DNA from: Atlantibacter hermannii
GTDB lineage: Bacteria; Pseudomonadota; Gammaproteobacteria; Enterobacterales; Enterobacteriaceae
DNA: 64,000 nucleotides
Reading direction: 5' to 3'
Assembly: GCF_009907385.1 (NCBI RefSeq)
Contig: NZ_JAAATR010000018.1
Location: 1 to 64,000, forward strand
The position numbers and the translations under genes are program-made. How positions within the stretch are numbered: the first letter of the stretch is position 1; every line of letters starts with the position of its first letter. Below the pieces are notes generated by a model. The model worked only from the letters and a program-made list of their open reading frames with translations, made no database searches and was not told the DNA's origin. Below, in pieces: positions 1 to 9,364 of this stretch.

Positions 1-24
1 GGGCGCTGTGGATCCACAGCGCCC
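1..24. terminator. Perfect 24-bp palindrome after yhdW
   Basis: GGGCGCTGTGGA and its exact reverse complement abut, 20 bp beyond the yhdW stop on the minus strand. It looks like a terminator or an attenuator before membrane genes of a yhdWXYZ-type operon, which would lie outside the window. There is no T-run within view, so its strength is unknown. Confidence 0.55.
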
Positions 25-43
25 GTTACAACAGCGTACGTAA

Positions 44-1069
44 TTAACGAACTGGCGGAGCGTATTGAATACCGCCGTTGTTCCAGAGGTTGTTCTGACC
101 GCGTTTGATTTTCAGCGGGCTTTCAGAACCCACGTTACGTTCAAACACTTCGGCATAGTTACCGACCTGCTTAACGATGTTGTAAGCCCATTTGTTATCC
201 AGTTTCAGATCCTTGCCGTAATCGCCCTCTTTGCCCAGCAGGTGACCCATGTCTGGCGTGGCAGGGTTAGCGGCTTTCTCATCGACGTTTTTAGACGTGA
301 CGCCCATCTCTTCTGCGTTGAGCATAGCGAACAGCGTCCAGCGCACCACGGAGAACCATTCATCGTCGCCGCGGCGCACCACTGGGCCCAGAGGCTCTTT
401 CGAAATCACTTCCGGCAGAACGATAAATTCATCCGGGTTGCTGAGTTTAATGCGCAGGGCATAAAGCTGAGACTGATCGGAGGCGAGGGTATCGCAACGG
501 CCAGATTCCAGCGCTTTTGCCGATTCGTCGGAGCGGTCAAAGGTCACCGGCGTGTATTTCATATTATTGGCTTTGAAGTAATCCGCCACGTTTAGCTCGG
601 TATCGGTACCCGCCTGAATACAAACCGTTGCGCCATCCAGCTCTTTGGCGCTTTTCAGGCCCGCTTTGTTATGGGTCAGGAAGCCGATGCCGTCATAATA
701 GGTTACGCCGGTGAAGGCCATACCCATACCGGTATCGCGAGAAGATGTCCAGGTGGTATTGCGGGATAACAAATCTACTTCGCCAGATTGCAGTGCAGTA
801 AAGCGTTCTTTCGCCGTTAACGGGGTATATTTTACTTTTGTCGCATCGCCAAACACAGCGGCAGCGACGCCACGGCAGACATCAACGTCAATACCGCTGA
901 ATTTACCGTCCGCATCCGCGTAAGAAAATCCCGGTAAGCCATCACTAATACCGCATTGAACAAAACCCTTCTTTTTTACTGCGTCAAATGTCGCGCCTGC
1001 ATGTGCCTGATTTGCAACAGCCATCAGTGCGCCCGCCGCGGCAAGCGTGGCAATAATCATCTTCTTCAT
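44..1069 (-). CDS. yhdW: Polar amino-acid ABC transporter periplasmic binding protein (YhdW/AapJ type)
   Basis: Solute-binding protein of 341 aa for a polar amino-acid ABC importer of the AapJ/BztA type, acting in the periplasm. Residues 1-24 form a Sec signal peptide with cleavage after AHA. The SBP_bac_3 fold follows: VQCGISDGLPGFSYAD opens the mature protein, GIDVDVCRGVAAAVFGD is the first lobe, and LLSRNTTWTSSRD is the ligand-contact segment. YhdW of E. coli K-12 is a pseudogene as I recall; this copy is uninterrupted. The permease and ATPase genes (yhdXYZ) would lie left of position 1. Substrate (glutamate, glutamine, aspartate or asparagine) is inferred from family only. Confidence 0.9.
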   Translation of the reverse strand: MKKMIIATLAAAGALMAVANQAHAGATFDAVKKKGFVQCGISDGLPGFSYADADGKFSGIDVDVCRGVAAAVFGDATKVKYTPLTAKERFTALQSGEVDLLSRNTTWTSSRDTGMGMAFTGVTYYDGIGFLTHNKAGLKSAKELDGATVCIQAGTDTELNVADYFKANNMKYTPVTFDRSDESAKALESGRCDTLASDQSQLYALRIKLSNPDEFIVLPEVISKEPLGPVVRRGDDEWFSVVRWTLFAMLNAEEMGVTSKNVDEKAANPATPDMGHLLGKEGDYGKDLKLDNKWAYNIVKQVGNYAEVFERNVGSESPLKIKRGQNNLWNNGGIQYAPPVR

Positions 1070-1554
1070 AGTGCATCCTGTGTGGCGAAATTATCGTTAT
1101 ATTGGCGGCCCGTAGGCACGCTAATTACCTGTCTGTGGCAACAGCCATAAACGTTAAAGCAAAGGGAGTGCCAGTTTTGCATCGGAGGGGTTACGCGTTT
1201 ATTTCGATGCAGTAAGCGAAGTGTAGACAGGAAACGTAAAGCGCAATGCCCGGAAATGGTGCGAAATTACAACCTGCGCCACATTTTGGAGCAAAATAAT
1301 TAATGAGTAAGCCAGCAAAGTAACTAATTAATTTCTCAGGTTAATATTGGCAGGGTAAGGAATGAATAAAGATGTGAGATTAATCACGAGAGCAAATTCA
1401 GCGTCGAAAAAATAAATAAAGAAGTGTGAGGTATTTCAGAAATTTTATTGTCGCCATGGTGCGATTAAATAAAACAGGAAAACAAGAGGGAAAATATTTG
1501 CACCGTTTAAATGCAAACGGCGCGATCGACGCGCCGTTTCGGAACAGACCGCAT
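1070..1554. other. AT-rich intergenic stretch yhdV-yhdW
   Basis: 485 bp with no credible gene. It must carry the yhdW promoter, on the minus strand reading toward 1069. The AT-rich part at 1290-1500 resembles typical promoter or H-NS-bound DNA, but I could not identify a specific operator. The yhdV terminator lies at its left edge. Confidence 0.5.
1515..1539 (-). terminator. yhdV terminator
   Basis: AAACGGCGCG / CGCGCCGTTT form a perfect 10-bp stem with a 5-nt loop, 15 bp past the yhdV stop. On the minus strand it is followed by a short T-rich tail. Confidence 0.7.
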
Positions 1555-1776
1555 TTATTTGCTCAGCGCGATGATGCCCATCGTTAAGCCCGCTACCGCT
1601 GCTGCGCCACCGGCAATAGCGCCAGCTGTTTCCCAGTTATCCTGCGTGGTGCCTTTCATACAGGTATTGGTATGCACCAGACGACCCTGATCGTCATACA
1701 CCGGTACGCAGGGAGAATCATGCGCGCAGCCGGCTAACACTGCACAAAGGGATGCGACAGCGAGTAACTTCTTCAT
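1555..1776 (-). CDS. yhdV: Small outer-membrane-type lipoprotein YhdV
   Basis: 73-aa predicted lipoprotein. The signal peptide ends in the lipobox LAGC with Cys at residue 17, followed by a short Cys-containing segment (CVPVYDDQGRLVHTNTC). A glycine/alanine-rich hydrophobic C-terminus (about 50-70, AGAIAGGAAAVAGLTMGIIAL) resembles a glycine-zipper membrane segment. In E. coli, yhdV lies between acrF and yhdW, and the same order is seen here. Function is unknown. Residue +2 is Ala, so sorting to the outer membrane is expected. Confidence 0.85.
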   Translation of the reverse strand: MKKLLAVASLCAVLAGCAHDSPCVPVYDDQGRLVHTNTCMKGTTQDNWETAGAIAGGAAAVAGLTMGIIALSK

Positions 1777-1946
1777 GGTATTACCTCATTAGAATAATCA
1801 TCCAGTCATTTGCGCGAAAGGCAATATTATTCATATCCCTCTGGCTCTGGATTTGATAGGTACATTTTACCACTGGTAAAAAACAGAGAGGAGCGGTGTT
1901 TATTATCAATTCATGTGAATTGTAAAAATAATGGAGAGCGGAATTT

Positions 1947-1980
1947 GCACTGGAAGCGATAAGCGAATCGTTTCCAGTGC
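1947..1980. repeat. 14-bp-arm hairpin between acrF and yhdV
   Basis: GCACTGGAAGCGAT and ATCGTTTCCAGTGC pair over 14 positions with one G-T pair and a 6-nt loop. It lies in the 283-bp acrF-yhdV gap and has no T-run on either strand. It could be a second processing hairpin or an operator. I see no gene in the rest of this gap. Confidence 0.5.
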
Positions 1981-2020
1981 ATGATTTATCTTATTAATAA
2001 ATCAGCTTATTCCGGCGGAG

Positions 2021-2053
2021 AAACATGAAAGACATCCCTTGTCTTTCATGTTT
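2021..2053 (-). terminator. acrEF terminator
   Basis: A perfect 14-bp stem (AAACATGAAAGACA / TGTCTTTCATGTTT) with a 5-nt loop, 6 bp past the acrF stop. The minus-strand arm ends in TTT. Confidence 0.75.
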
Positions 2054-2059
2054 ACAGGA

Positions 2060-5000
2060 TCATTTTTTATTAAAACGTTGGCGTATAACCACAAAGAATA
2101 CCGGGACAAAGAAAATCGCTAAAAGCGTTGCGGCAAGCATACCGCCCATGACGCCAGTACCTACGGCATTCTGCGAGCCGCTCCCGGCTCCTTTGCTGAT
2201 CACCAGCGGTAACACGCCGAGAATAAACGCCAGCGAAGTCATCAGAATCGGGCGCAGACGCATTCTTACCGCTTCCAGCGTCGCCTCGATAAGATTTTTA
2301 TCCTCTTTATCCATCAGGTCCTTTGCAAACTCAACGATCAGGATGGCGTTTTTCGCCGACAAACCGATGGTGGTGAGCAGACCCACCTGGAAATAGACGT
2401 CGTTATCCAGACCTTTAACTGTCGCTGCAAGCAGCGCGCCCACCACGCCTAATGGCACCACCAGCATCACGGAGAAAGGAACGGACCAGCTCTCGTACAA
2501 CGCGGCAAGGCACAGGAACACGACAATCAGGGAGATGGCATACAAGGCAGGCGCCTGGTTGCCGGATAATCGTTCCTGATAGGACATACCGGTCCATTGA
2601 TAGCCAAAACCAGCAGGCAATGTAGAGGCCAGGGACTCCATAACCTCCATGGCCTCCCCGGTACTCTTACCCGGCATGGCTTCCCCTTGAATTTCCATGG
2701 AAGGTAAACCGTTATAGCGCTCAAGGCGTGGAGAGCCTTTAATCCAGTGTGAGGAGGCAAAGGCCGAAAACGGCACCATTTCGCCGCTGCTGCTGCGAAC
2801 GAACAGGGTATTAAGATCGGACGGCAGCATGCGGAATTTTGCATCCGACTGGAGATAGACTTTTTTCACCCGGCCTTCGTCGATAAAGTCATTAACGTAA
2901 TTGCCGCCCAGCGCCGTGGACAGCGTTTGGTTAATGTCAGAAAGCGCGACGCCGAGGGCCTGGGCTTTATCCTGATCGACATCGATTTTAAATTGCGGCG
3001 TATCTTCCAGGCCATTCGGCCTGACGCGCACCAGCACATCGGAACGCGCTGCCGCAGCACCTAATAACTGATTACGCGCCTGGGTTAATGCATCATGCCC
3101 CTGATTTGCCTGATCAATCAGTTCAAAATCGAAGCCCGTGCCGGTACCCAGCTCAATAATGGCAGGCAGGTTAAACGGGAACACCATCGCGTCACGTATA
3201 TTCCTGAATGCCATCGTTGCACGCATAATGATGGATTGCACTTTATTCTCGTCACCGGACCGCTCCTCCCATGGCTTCAGGCTGATGAATGCGATACCCG
3301 CATTTTGCCCCTGTCCGCTGAAGCTAAATCCGTTAACAGTAAAGACGGATTCAACGTTTTTACTCTCTTTTGTCAGATAGTAATCGTTGATTTCATCGAG
3401 CACTTTTTGAGTACGCTGCTGTGTTGCACCAGCAGGAAGTTGCACCAGCGTCATAAAGACGCCCTGATCTTCCTCAGGCAGGAATGACGTAGGGAGCTTC
3501 ATAAACAGCGCAACCATTCCTGCCACGATAATCACGTAAACCACCAGATAGCGTGTGGTGCTATGAATAATCCGGCTTACGCTGTTGCTGTAGTGATCTA
3601 CGCTCTTATCGAACAGGCGGTTGAACCTGCCAAACAACCCGGCGTTTTTATCGTGCTTCTCGCCTGACGGCGGTTTCAGCAGCGTCGCGCACAGTGCAGG
3701 GGTTAGAATCAATGCGACCAACACGGATAACGCCATAGCGGAAACAATGGTGATCGAAAATTGCCGGTATATAGCCCCTGTAGAACCGCCAAAAAAAGCC
3801 ATGGGTATAAACACGGCGGAAAGCACCATCGCGATACCCACCAGCGCCCCCTGAATTTGCCCCATGGATTTGCTGGTGGCTTCTTTCGGTGGTAGATGAT
3901 CCTCGTGCATGACGCGTTCAACGTTTTCTACCACTACGATGGCATCATCCACCAAAAGTCCTATGGCAAGCACCATAGCGAACATCGTCAGGGTATTAAT
4001 GGAGTAGCCGAATGCAGACAACAGGGCGAAGGTACCCAGTAATACCACGGGGACGGCGATCGTTGGGATCAGCGTGGCGCGAATATTCTGCAGGAACAGG
4101 TACATCACCAGAAATACCAGCACGATGGCTTCAAACAGCGTTTTAACCACCTCGTTAATAGAGATTTGCACAAACGGCGTGGTGTCATAGGGGTAAGTGA
4201 CTTGTAAACCTTTTGGAAAGAAGGGCTGCATTTTCGCCAGCTCGTCTTTAATGGCTTTGGCCGTATCCAGCGCGTTTGCGCCTGTCGCCAGTTTAATTCC
4301 GAGCCCTGCAGCCGGTTTCCCGTTGATTTTCGCAATGGTATTGTAGTTTTCCCCCCCAAGTTCGACTCTCGCCACGTCTTTAAGGCGGATCAACGAACCG
4401 TCTTTATTCACGCGTAAGGTGATGTTCTCAAACTCGTTAACGCTTTTCAGGCGGGTTTGCGCAATGATAGAGGCGTTTAGCTGTTGTCCGGCCACTGCTG
4501 GCGTGCCGCCAAGTTGACCGGCGGCAATTTGCGCGTTCTGGATTTTTAACTGATTCACGACATCAACTGGCGTGAGTTGATAATTATTTAAGGCGTGATT
4601 ATCTAACCAAATACGCATTGCATACTGCGCGCCGAAAAGTTGTACGTCGCCAACGCCCGGCGTGCGGCTGATAGGATCCTTAACCGTCGATGCGACATAG
4701 TCTCCCAGCTGCTCCTGGTTCATGCTGTTATCTGAAGAGATAAAGCCCGCAACCAGTAAGTAGCTGCTACTGGATTTCTCAACGCCGATACCCTGTTGTT
4801 GCACTTCCTGAGGAAGCAAAGGCATCGCCAGTTGTAATTTATTTTGTACCTGAACCTGCGCGATATCCGGGTCAGTGCCGGATTCGAAAGTCAGGGTGAT
4901 CGTCACACTCCCTGACGCATCGCTGGTCGAAGACATATACATCAGGTTATCGATACCGTTCATGTTCTGCTCAATCACCTGGGTGACCGAATCCTGAACG

Positions 5001-5167
5001 GTTTGCGCGTCCGCGCCGGGATAGGAAGCTGAGATGGCGACAGCGGGCGGCGCGATGGTGGGATACTGGGCGACCGGCAGTTGAATAATGGCCAGTCCGC
5101 CAGCAATCATTAACAGAATTGCCAGAACCCAGGCGAAAATAGGTCGCTGAATAAAGAAATTAGCCAT
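2060..5167 (-). CDS. acrF: RND multidrug efflux pump inner-membrane subunit AcrF
   Basis: 1035-aa proton-driven RND transporter of the HAE1 family, the inner-membrane part of a tripartite pump with AcrE and TolC. Visible hallmarks are the N-terminal [17 protein letters not shown] helix, and the [18 protein letters not shown] segment of TM4 whose Asp pair relays protons. The conserved [12 protein letters not shown] porter segment and the second-half TM cluster ending [14 protein letters not shown] are also present. Length matches E. coli AcrF (about 1034). Its start overlaps the end of acrE by 8 nt, so the two are translationally coupled. No frameshift is seen. In E. coli the pump is usually silent and under AcrS and H-NS control. 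Confidence 0.97.
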   Translation of the reverse strand: MANFFIQRPIFAWVLAILLMIAGGLAIIQLPVAQYPTIAPPAVAISASYPGADAQTVQDSVTQVIEQNMNGIDNLMYMSSTSDASGSVTITLTFESGTDPDIAQVQVQNKLQLAMPLLPQEVQQQGIGVEKSSSSYLLVAGFISSDNSMNQEQLGDYVASTVKDPISRTPGVGDVQLFGAQYAMRIWLDNHALNNYQLTPVDVVNQLKIQNAQIAAGQLGGTPAVAGQQLNASIIAQTRLKSVNEFENITLRVNKDGSLIRLKDVARVELGGENYNTIAKINGKPAAGLGIKLATGANALDTAKAIKDELAKMQPFFPKGLQVTYPYDTTPFVQISINEVVKTLFEAIVLVFLVMYLFLQNIRATLIPTIAVPVVLLGTFALLSAFGYSINTLTMFAMVLAIGLLVDDAIVVVENVERVMHEDHLPPKEATSKSMGQIQGALVGIAMVLSAVFIPMAFFGGSTGAIYRQFSITIVSAMALSVLVALILTPALCATLLKPPSGEKHDKNAGLFGRFNRLFDKSVDHYSNSVSRIIHSTTRYLVVYVIIVAGMVALFMKLPTSFLPEEDQGVFMTLVQLPAGATQQRTQKVLDEINDYYLTKESKNVESVFTVNGFSFSGQGQNAGIAFISLKPWEERSGDENKVQSIIMRATMAFRNIRDAMVFPFNLPAIIELGTGTGFDFELIDQANQGHDALTQARNQLLGAAAARSDVLVRVRPNGLEDTPQFKIDVDQDKAQALGVALSDINQTLSTALGGNYVNDFIDEGRVKKVYLQSDAKFRMLPSDLNTLFVRSSSGEMVPFSAFASSHWIKGSPRLERYNGLPSMEIQGEAMPGKSTGEAMEVMESLASTLPAGFGYQWTGMSYQERLSGNQAPALYAISLIVVFLCLAALYESWSVPFSVMLVVPLGVVGALLAATVKGLDNDVYFQVGLLTTIGLSAKNAILIVEFAKDLMDKEDKNLIEATLEAVRMRLRPILMTSLAFILGVLPLVISKGAGSGSQNAVGTGVMGGMLAATLLAIFFVPVFFVVIRQRFNKK

Positions 5168-6332
5168 GTTCGCGAGCGCCTTGCTGGGTTTTTTCTGCGG
5201 CTTCTTCAGTAACCGGATTTACCGTTGCGCCCGCCTTAATATGCTGTATGCCGCTGACGATCACTTTATCGCCGGGTTTAAGCCCATCTTTTACCAGCCA
5301 TCGATCGCCAATCGCTTCCGAGGCGACCACCGGGCGGGTCTCAACTTTATTTTGCTCATCGACCACCATCACTAAAGCCTCACCGCGCGGCGTCCGGGTC
5401 ACGCCTTGCTGTGGTATCAGAATCGCGTCAGGCTGTGTGCCTTCATCCACCCGCGCTCTGACAAACATCCCCGGCAGCAGCTGATGATCGGGATTCGGGA
5501 ACACGGCTCTTAACGTCACGGAGCCCGTGCTTTCATCCACGGTCACGTCAGTAAATTCAAGCCTTCCGGCATGCGCATAGGTCTGACCATTGTCCATAAT
5601 GATGTTGACGCTGCTGGAGCCTTCTTTTGTCAGGCTACCTTGCTCAATAGCCTGCTTAAGCTGTAGAAAATCGTTACTGGACTGTGTGAGATCGACATAA
5701 ATGGGATCGAGCTGCTGTACCGTTGCCAGCGCCGTAGATTGTCCGTCGGTTACCAGCGCGCCTTCCGTGACAGTGGATTTACCAATCCTGCCGCTGATAG
5801 GAGAGGTGACTTTGGTATAAGCCAGGTTAATACGCGCGGATTCAACGGCAGCCTGAGCGCTGAGCACATCAGCATCGGCTTGTTTGGCGCTGGCCACCGA
5901 CTGATCGTACTCCTGCTTACTGACGTATTGCGTGCCAACCAGCGGTTGGTAGCGTTTCACTGTCAGACGGGCGATCTCTGCCGCCGCCTGCGCTCTGGCT
6001 AACGTAGCTTTTGCACTTTCAAACGTAGCCTGATAGGTGGCTGGATCGATCTGATAAAGCGAGGAACCTGCGGTAATATCGCTGCCCTCTTCAAAGTTAC
6101 GCTTAAGGATAATTCCGCCAACTTGCGGTCGGACTTCGGCGATACGAAAAGCCGATGTACGGCCAGGCAGCTCAGTGGTTACAGCGAAGGGCGCGGTTTT
6201 AACGACATGCACCACAACCGATGGCGGTGGGTTACCCGATGGCTTGCTATTTTTATCATCGCATCCACTAATGAACATTCCTGAAATCAGTACAAAGAGG
6301 AATAAACATTTAGCCCCATTATGTTTTGTCAT
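5160..6332 (-). CDS. acrE: RND efflux periplasmic adaptor lipoprotein AcrE
   Basis: 390-aa membrane-fusion protein linking AcrF to TolC. I chose the internal ATG at 6332 (MTKHNGAKC) over the longer frame because it matches the E. coli start and gives a proper lipoprotein signal with lipobox ISGC. Then follow the barrel-sandwich half ([20 protein letters not shown]), the alpha-helical hairpin (about 100-170), the second lipoyl half ([18 protein letters not shown]) and the beta-barrel region ([24 protein letters not shown]). Homology to AcrE is about as strong as to AcrA. The gene position next to acrS and fis favours acrE. Confidence 0.95.
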   Translation of the reverse strand: MTKHNGAKCLFLFVLISGMFISGCDDKNSKPSGNPPPSVVVHVVKTAPFAVTTELPGRTSAFRIAEVRPQVGGIILKRNFEEGSDITAGSSLYQIDPATYQATFESAKATLARAQAAAEIARLTVKRYQPLVGTQYVSKQEYDQSVASAKQADADVLSAQAAVESARINLAYTKVTSPISGRIGKSTVTEGALVTDGQSTALATVQQLDPIYVDLTQSSNDFLQLKQAIEQGSLTKEGSSSVNIIMDNGQTYAHAGRLEFTDVTVDESTGSVTLRAVFPNPDHQLLPGMFVRARVDEGTQPDAILIPQQGVTRTPRGEALVMVVDEQNKVETRPVVASEAIGDRWLVKDGLKPGDKVIVSGIQHIKAGATVNPVTEEAAEKTQQGAREHG

Positions 6333-6738
6333 CACTATTCCTTTTATAAACCGATGGCAGAGTGTCATTCCTCAAGCTGGCATCAGAGTTAATCAAATAA
6401 ACGTAATGGGCGATCCTACAAATAATCCCTGGGCAATGTAAGTGAGAGGGCGATAGCGTTTGTTTGTTTCAGCACAAAAAAGCAAAATTAGGAATTAATA
6501 TATGTCGGTATGTTTCCTTTTTTCTCCGTTAATTATATTCCATCATGATTTAATTCTCGCGTGAATGCATTTGTGTTGAGAATGAAATCCATTTCAATAT
6601 AAATATGATGATTGTATTTTCAAATTCCCAAAATTGTTTGCAAATGTAGAAATGTGGGAATTAAAAATGACATGGCTGGGCGGTTGAAAATATTATTTTC
6701 CTCTTTCGACGGGTTGCTAGCGATAGAGGAGGAACAAC
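6333..6738. other. acrE-acrS divergent intergenic region
   Basis: 406 bp, markedly AT-rich at 6430-6710, separating acrE (minus) from acrS (plus). It must hold the divergent promoters and AcrS operator(s). The AT bias fits the H-NS silencing known for acrEF in E. coli. I did not find a clear TetR-type palindrome by eye. Confidence 0.5.
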
Positions 6739-7395
6739 GTGCGCAAAACAAAACTGGATGCGATGAAAACTCGCCAGCTCCTGATAGACACCGCCATCAC
6801 TGAGTTTGCCCGGCGCGGCGTCTCTAACACCACGTTGACAGACATCGCTGACGCAGCCCACGTCACGCGTGGAGCGATATACTGGCATTTCTCCAGCAAG
6901 GCGGAATTATTTAATGAGATATGGAAACAGCAGGAAGAGTTAAAGGAAAGGGGTTTAATACATTTAGAGCACGATGAGCCTGACAACCCGCTTAGCGAAT
7001 TGAGAGGCAAATTGATTGCAACATTAAAAGCTGTTGCCGTGGATCCTAAAAACCGGGCATTAATGGAGATTTTGTATCATAAATGTGAATTTACGGCTGA
7101 CATGATCTCAGAGCGTGAAATCAAAAACAGCGCCTGTTTCGATAAAGAAAGCCTAGCAAAGGCGCTTAAACGTTGTGTCGATACGGGTCAGGTAAGCGGC
7201 GCGATAAACATTGATGTAACGATAATATTATTACAAAGTTGTGTTAACGGAATAATCAGTAATTGGCTGAGCCAACCTGACGCATTTAATCTTTTCGCGT
7301 TGGTAGAGGATTTAGTCGATAATATGTTAAAGCTGCTGACGACGGATAACTTCAGGGCGGCATCGTTTCAACCACCGCTGTTCGCTGCGCTATAA
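6739..7395 (+). CDS. acrS: TetR-family repressor AcrS (EnvR)
   Basis: 218-aa TetR regulator. The N-terminal helix-turn-helix is clear: AITEFARRGVSNTTLTDIADAA then HVTRGAIYWHFSSKAELFNEI. The GTG start at 6739 is preceded by an excellent ribosome site (GAGGAGG at 6726-6732) and matches the length of the E. coli N-terminus. The C-terminal ligand domain is all-helical. In E. coli, AcrS represses acrAB and sits divergent to acrEF, the same arrangement as here. The next gene is fis; E. coli has yhdJ and yhdU between them, and both are missing here. Confidence 0.93.
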   Translation: MRKTKLDAMKTRQLLIDTAITEFARRGVSNTTLTDIADAAHVTRGAIYWHFSSKAELFNEIWKQQEELKERGLIHLEHDEPDNPLSELRGKLIATLKAVAVDPKNRALMEILYHKCEFTADMISEREIKNSACFDKESLAKALKRCVDTGQVSGAINIDVTIILLQSCVNGIISNWLSQPDAFNLFALVEDLVDNMLKLLTTDNFRAASFQPPLFAAL

Positions 7396-7404
7396 GACCA
7401 CCAT

Positions 7405-7441
7405 AAAAAAGGCGCTTTCCCATGCCGGTTAGCGCCTTTTT
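7405..7441. terminator. Bidirectional acrS/fis terminator
   Basis: AAAAAAGGCGCT and AGCGCCTTTTT flank a 14-nt loop between convergent acrS and fis. T-runs on both strands allow it to end both transcripts. Confidence 0.85.
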
Positions 7442-7464
7442 ACATAGTAGTAAGCTAATCGAAA

Positions 7465-7761
7465 TTAGTTCATACCGTATTTTTTGAGTTTCTTACGCAG
7501 AGTACCGCGGTTGATACCCATCATCAGCGCAGCGCGGGTTTGGTTACCGCGGGTGTACTGCATCACCATGTCCAACAGGGGCTGTTCAACTTCAGCCAGT
7601 ACCAGCTCATACAGGTCATTCACATCCTGACCGTTCAATTGAGCAAAATAGTTCTTCAGTGCCTGTTTAACCGAGTCACGCAGGGGCTTTTGGGTTACCT
7701 GATCCTGAGAGTTGACGGTAGAAACGGTTAGTACGTCAGAATTTACGCGTTGTTCGAACAT
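7465..7761 (-). CDS. fis: DNA-binding protein Fis
   Basis: 98-aa nucleoid protein, essentially identical to E. coli Fis. The N-terminal beta-hairpin arm (about 10-26) is used for Hin/Gin enhancer activity. The C-terminal helix-turn-helix is [20 protein letters not shown]. Fis bends DNA, activates rRNA and tRNA promoters in early growth, and represses its own promoter. It is the second gene of dusB-fis. Its immediate leader (ACAGAAATAAAGAGC) is as in E. coli, but an ERIC repeat now separates it from dusB. Confidence 0.98.
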
Positions 7762-7788
7762 AGTTCTGTTAGCTCTTTATTTCTGTTT

Positions 7789-7907
7789 TACACTTCATCG
7801 CTCAATCTGCCTTCGCTCGCTGCCTTCGTTCACCTTGTCGCTTACGGCTGTAAGCTCCGCGGATTCACTCAGTTGCCGCCTCGACGCATGATGGTTGATG
7901 TTGTGTA
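7789..7907. repeat. ERIC (IRU) element in the dusB-fis operon
   Basis: About 119 bp with the ERIC core at about 7842-7868 (CTGTAAGCTCCGCGGATTCAC, close to the ERIC1R consensus). Its imperfect terminal repeats begin TACACTTCATC on one side and TACACAACATC on the other. It is flanked by TA dinucleotides and interrupts sequence that in E. coli runs directly from the dusB stop to the fis leader. ERICs are non-autonomous palindromic repeats of enteric bacteria, normally about 127 bp. Confidence 0.85.
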
Positions 7908-8872
7908 TACGCAAAATTTTCGAAGTATGCCTCCAACGCCTCCAGCTGCTCGCTGGCGTCCTCTATGGCGTTGAATGTGCGCCGAAACTGGTCATCTGGA
8001 GCATGTTCCTGTAAGTACCAGGAAACGTGTTTACGCGCAATTCGGTACCCTTTCGCTTCGCCATAGAAGCTATGTAGTTCGCGAATATGCGCACAAAGCA
8101 AGCGCTTAACCTCTGCCAGAGGCAGAGGGGGCAGCAACTCCCCAGTGTCCAGATAATGCTGGATTTCCCGGAAGATCCAGGGTCTTCCCTGGGCTGCGCG
8201 TCCTATCATCAGGGCATCTGCCCCTGTATAGTCGAGCACGGCCCTGGCTTTAAGCGGGTCGGTAATGTCGCCATTCGCGATAATCGGAATGGAAACTTTC
8301 TGCTTAACTGTCCGAATACTGCTGTATTCCGCGTTTCCCTGAAATAAACATGCCCGGGTACGGCCATGAATCGTCAGCGCTTGAATCCCGCAATCTTCCG
8401 CCAGTTGGGCAATCTCTACACAGTTGCGGTGTTCCGGATCCCAGCCGGTACGAATCTTCAGCGTCACAGGCACGTCCACTGCGTTGACTACCGCGTTCAG
8501 GATGGACTTCACCTGCTCGGGGTATTGCAGCAGGGCTGAGCCCGCCAGCTTACGATTCACCTTTTTCGCCGGGCACCCCATATTGATATCAATAATCTGG
8601 GCGCCATTTTCCACGTTAATACGCGCGGCCTGGGCCATCTCGTCAGGTACACTTCCTGCAATCTGCACGGTGCGAATACCCGGCTCATCGACATGAACCA
8701 TCCGGAGCCGCGATTTGTCGCTTTCCCATACCTGTGGGTTAGACGACATCATCTCGGAAACGGTCAGCCCGGCCCCCATCTCATAACACAGCGTCCTGAA
8801 TGGCCGGTCGGTAATCCCCGCCATGGGCGCTGCAATCAGGCGATTTCTGAGTTGGTGGTGTCCGATGCGCAT
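7865..8872 (-). CDS. dusB: tRNA-dihydrouridine synthase B, C-terminus extended by an ERIC repeat
   Basis: 335-aa FMN-dependent enzyme that reduces uridine to dihydrouridine in the D-loop of tRNAs. TIM-barrel signatures are [35 protein letters not shown] with the catalytic Cys of the CPAKK motif, TIHGRTR and VIANGDI-like [11 protein letters not shown]. coli DusB is 321 aa and ends [10 protein letters not shown]. Here translation continues for 14 residues ([14 protein letters not shown]) into the inserted ERIC, which provides the stop. First gene of the fis operon. The tail is probably tolerated. Confidence 0.96.
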   Translation of the reverse strand: MRIGHHQLRNRLIAAPMAGITDRPFRTLCYEMGAGLTVSEMMSSNPQVWESDKSRLRMVHVDEPGIRTVQIAGSVPDEMAQAARINVENGAQIIDINMGCPAKKVNRKLAGSALLQYPEQVKSILNAVVNAVDVPVTLKIRTGWDPEHRNCVEIAQLAEDCGIQALTIHGRTRACLFQGNAEYSSIRTVKQKVSIPIIANGDITDPLKARAVLDYTGADALMIGRAAQGRPWIFREIQHYLDTGELLPPLPLAEVKRLLCAHIRELHSFYGEAKGYRIARKHVSWYLQEHAPDDQFRRTFNAIEDASEQLEALEAYFENFAYTQHQPSCVEAATE

Positions 8873-8911
8873 GAGTTAAGAAATGACCATACTGTGCCTG
8901 CAAGGCGGCGT

Positions 8912-8940
8912 ATATTACGCATTTTTGACGCGAGATGAAA
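8912..8940 (-). promoter_or_regulatory. dusB-fis promoter
   Basis: On the minus strand, TTTCAT (-35, 8935-8940) and TAATAT (-10, 8912-8917) are 17 bp apart and followed by the GC-rich discriminator CGCCGCC. This matches the E. coli fis promoter sequence, which is stringently controlled and Fis-autorepressed. Confidence 0.85.
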
Positions 8941-9140
8941 GGCCAAACTTTGAACAATCAGAGGGTGTAGATCAAGGAATCGCCAGAGCAACAGAGGGGC
9001 AGGATGAATTATTCAGCTATTTCATAGGCTTAATCCAATAAGATTATTTAGTGTTCAACAATAATTTCTTATGACTTCTTATGCCAGAGCTGGAATTTTC
9101 GGGAAACAATCCGTCTGTATTCGCTTATTTTTCAGGCAAT

Positions 9141-9174
9141 GAGAGCAAGTTTTGCGAACTTGCTCTCACTTTTT
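9141..9174 (+). terminator. Strong 11-bp hairpin with T-tract between prmA and dusB
   Basis: GAGAGCAAGTT / AACTTGCTCTC with a 5-nt loop, followed by ACTTTTT on the plus strand. No plus-strand gene ends here. It may terminate an antisense or small transcript, or protect an RNA end. Confidence 0.6.
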
Positions 9175-9204
9175 GTGCGGCGTCATTCAACAGCCGCGCT
9201 GATT

Positions 9205-9358
9205 ATTCCCTCGCCAGCCGTCAGTGCAGCGACTTGCACCTGAAAGGTGTTATCAGGCTGCATCACCCCTTAAATGGCTGGAGCTGCGTTCCTGACACCG
9301 TCAGAAGGGGGTTAACGGGATGGGCGAGGGAATGAGAACATGGTGTGAACCATGTTCT
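9205..9358. repeat. Nested inverted-repeat structure downstream of prmA
   Basis: An outer pair ATTCCCTCGCC (9205-9215) / GGCGAGGGAAT (9323-9333) encloses further pairing blocks: CGTCAG with CTGACACCG, and TGCAGC with GCTGCG. A separate hairpin GAGAACATGGT / ACCATGTTCTC (about 9334-9358) abuts the prmA stop. Together with 9141-9174 this explains most of the 492-bp prmA-dusB gap. It could be a structured 3' UTR or a small RNA. No known family is recognised. Confidence 0.5.
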
Positions 9359-9364
9359 CAATGC

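Noticed and set aside
1290-1500. Possible small gene or sRNA in the AT-rich yhdV-yhdW gap
   Set aside because: No open frame with a ribosome site and no promoter-terminator pair that I can define.
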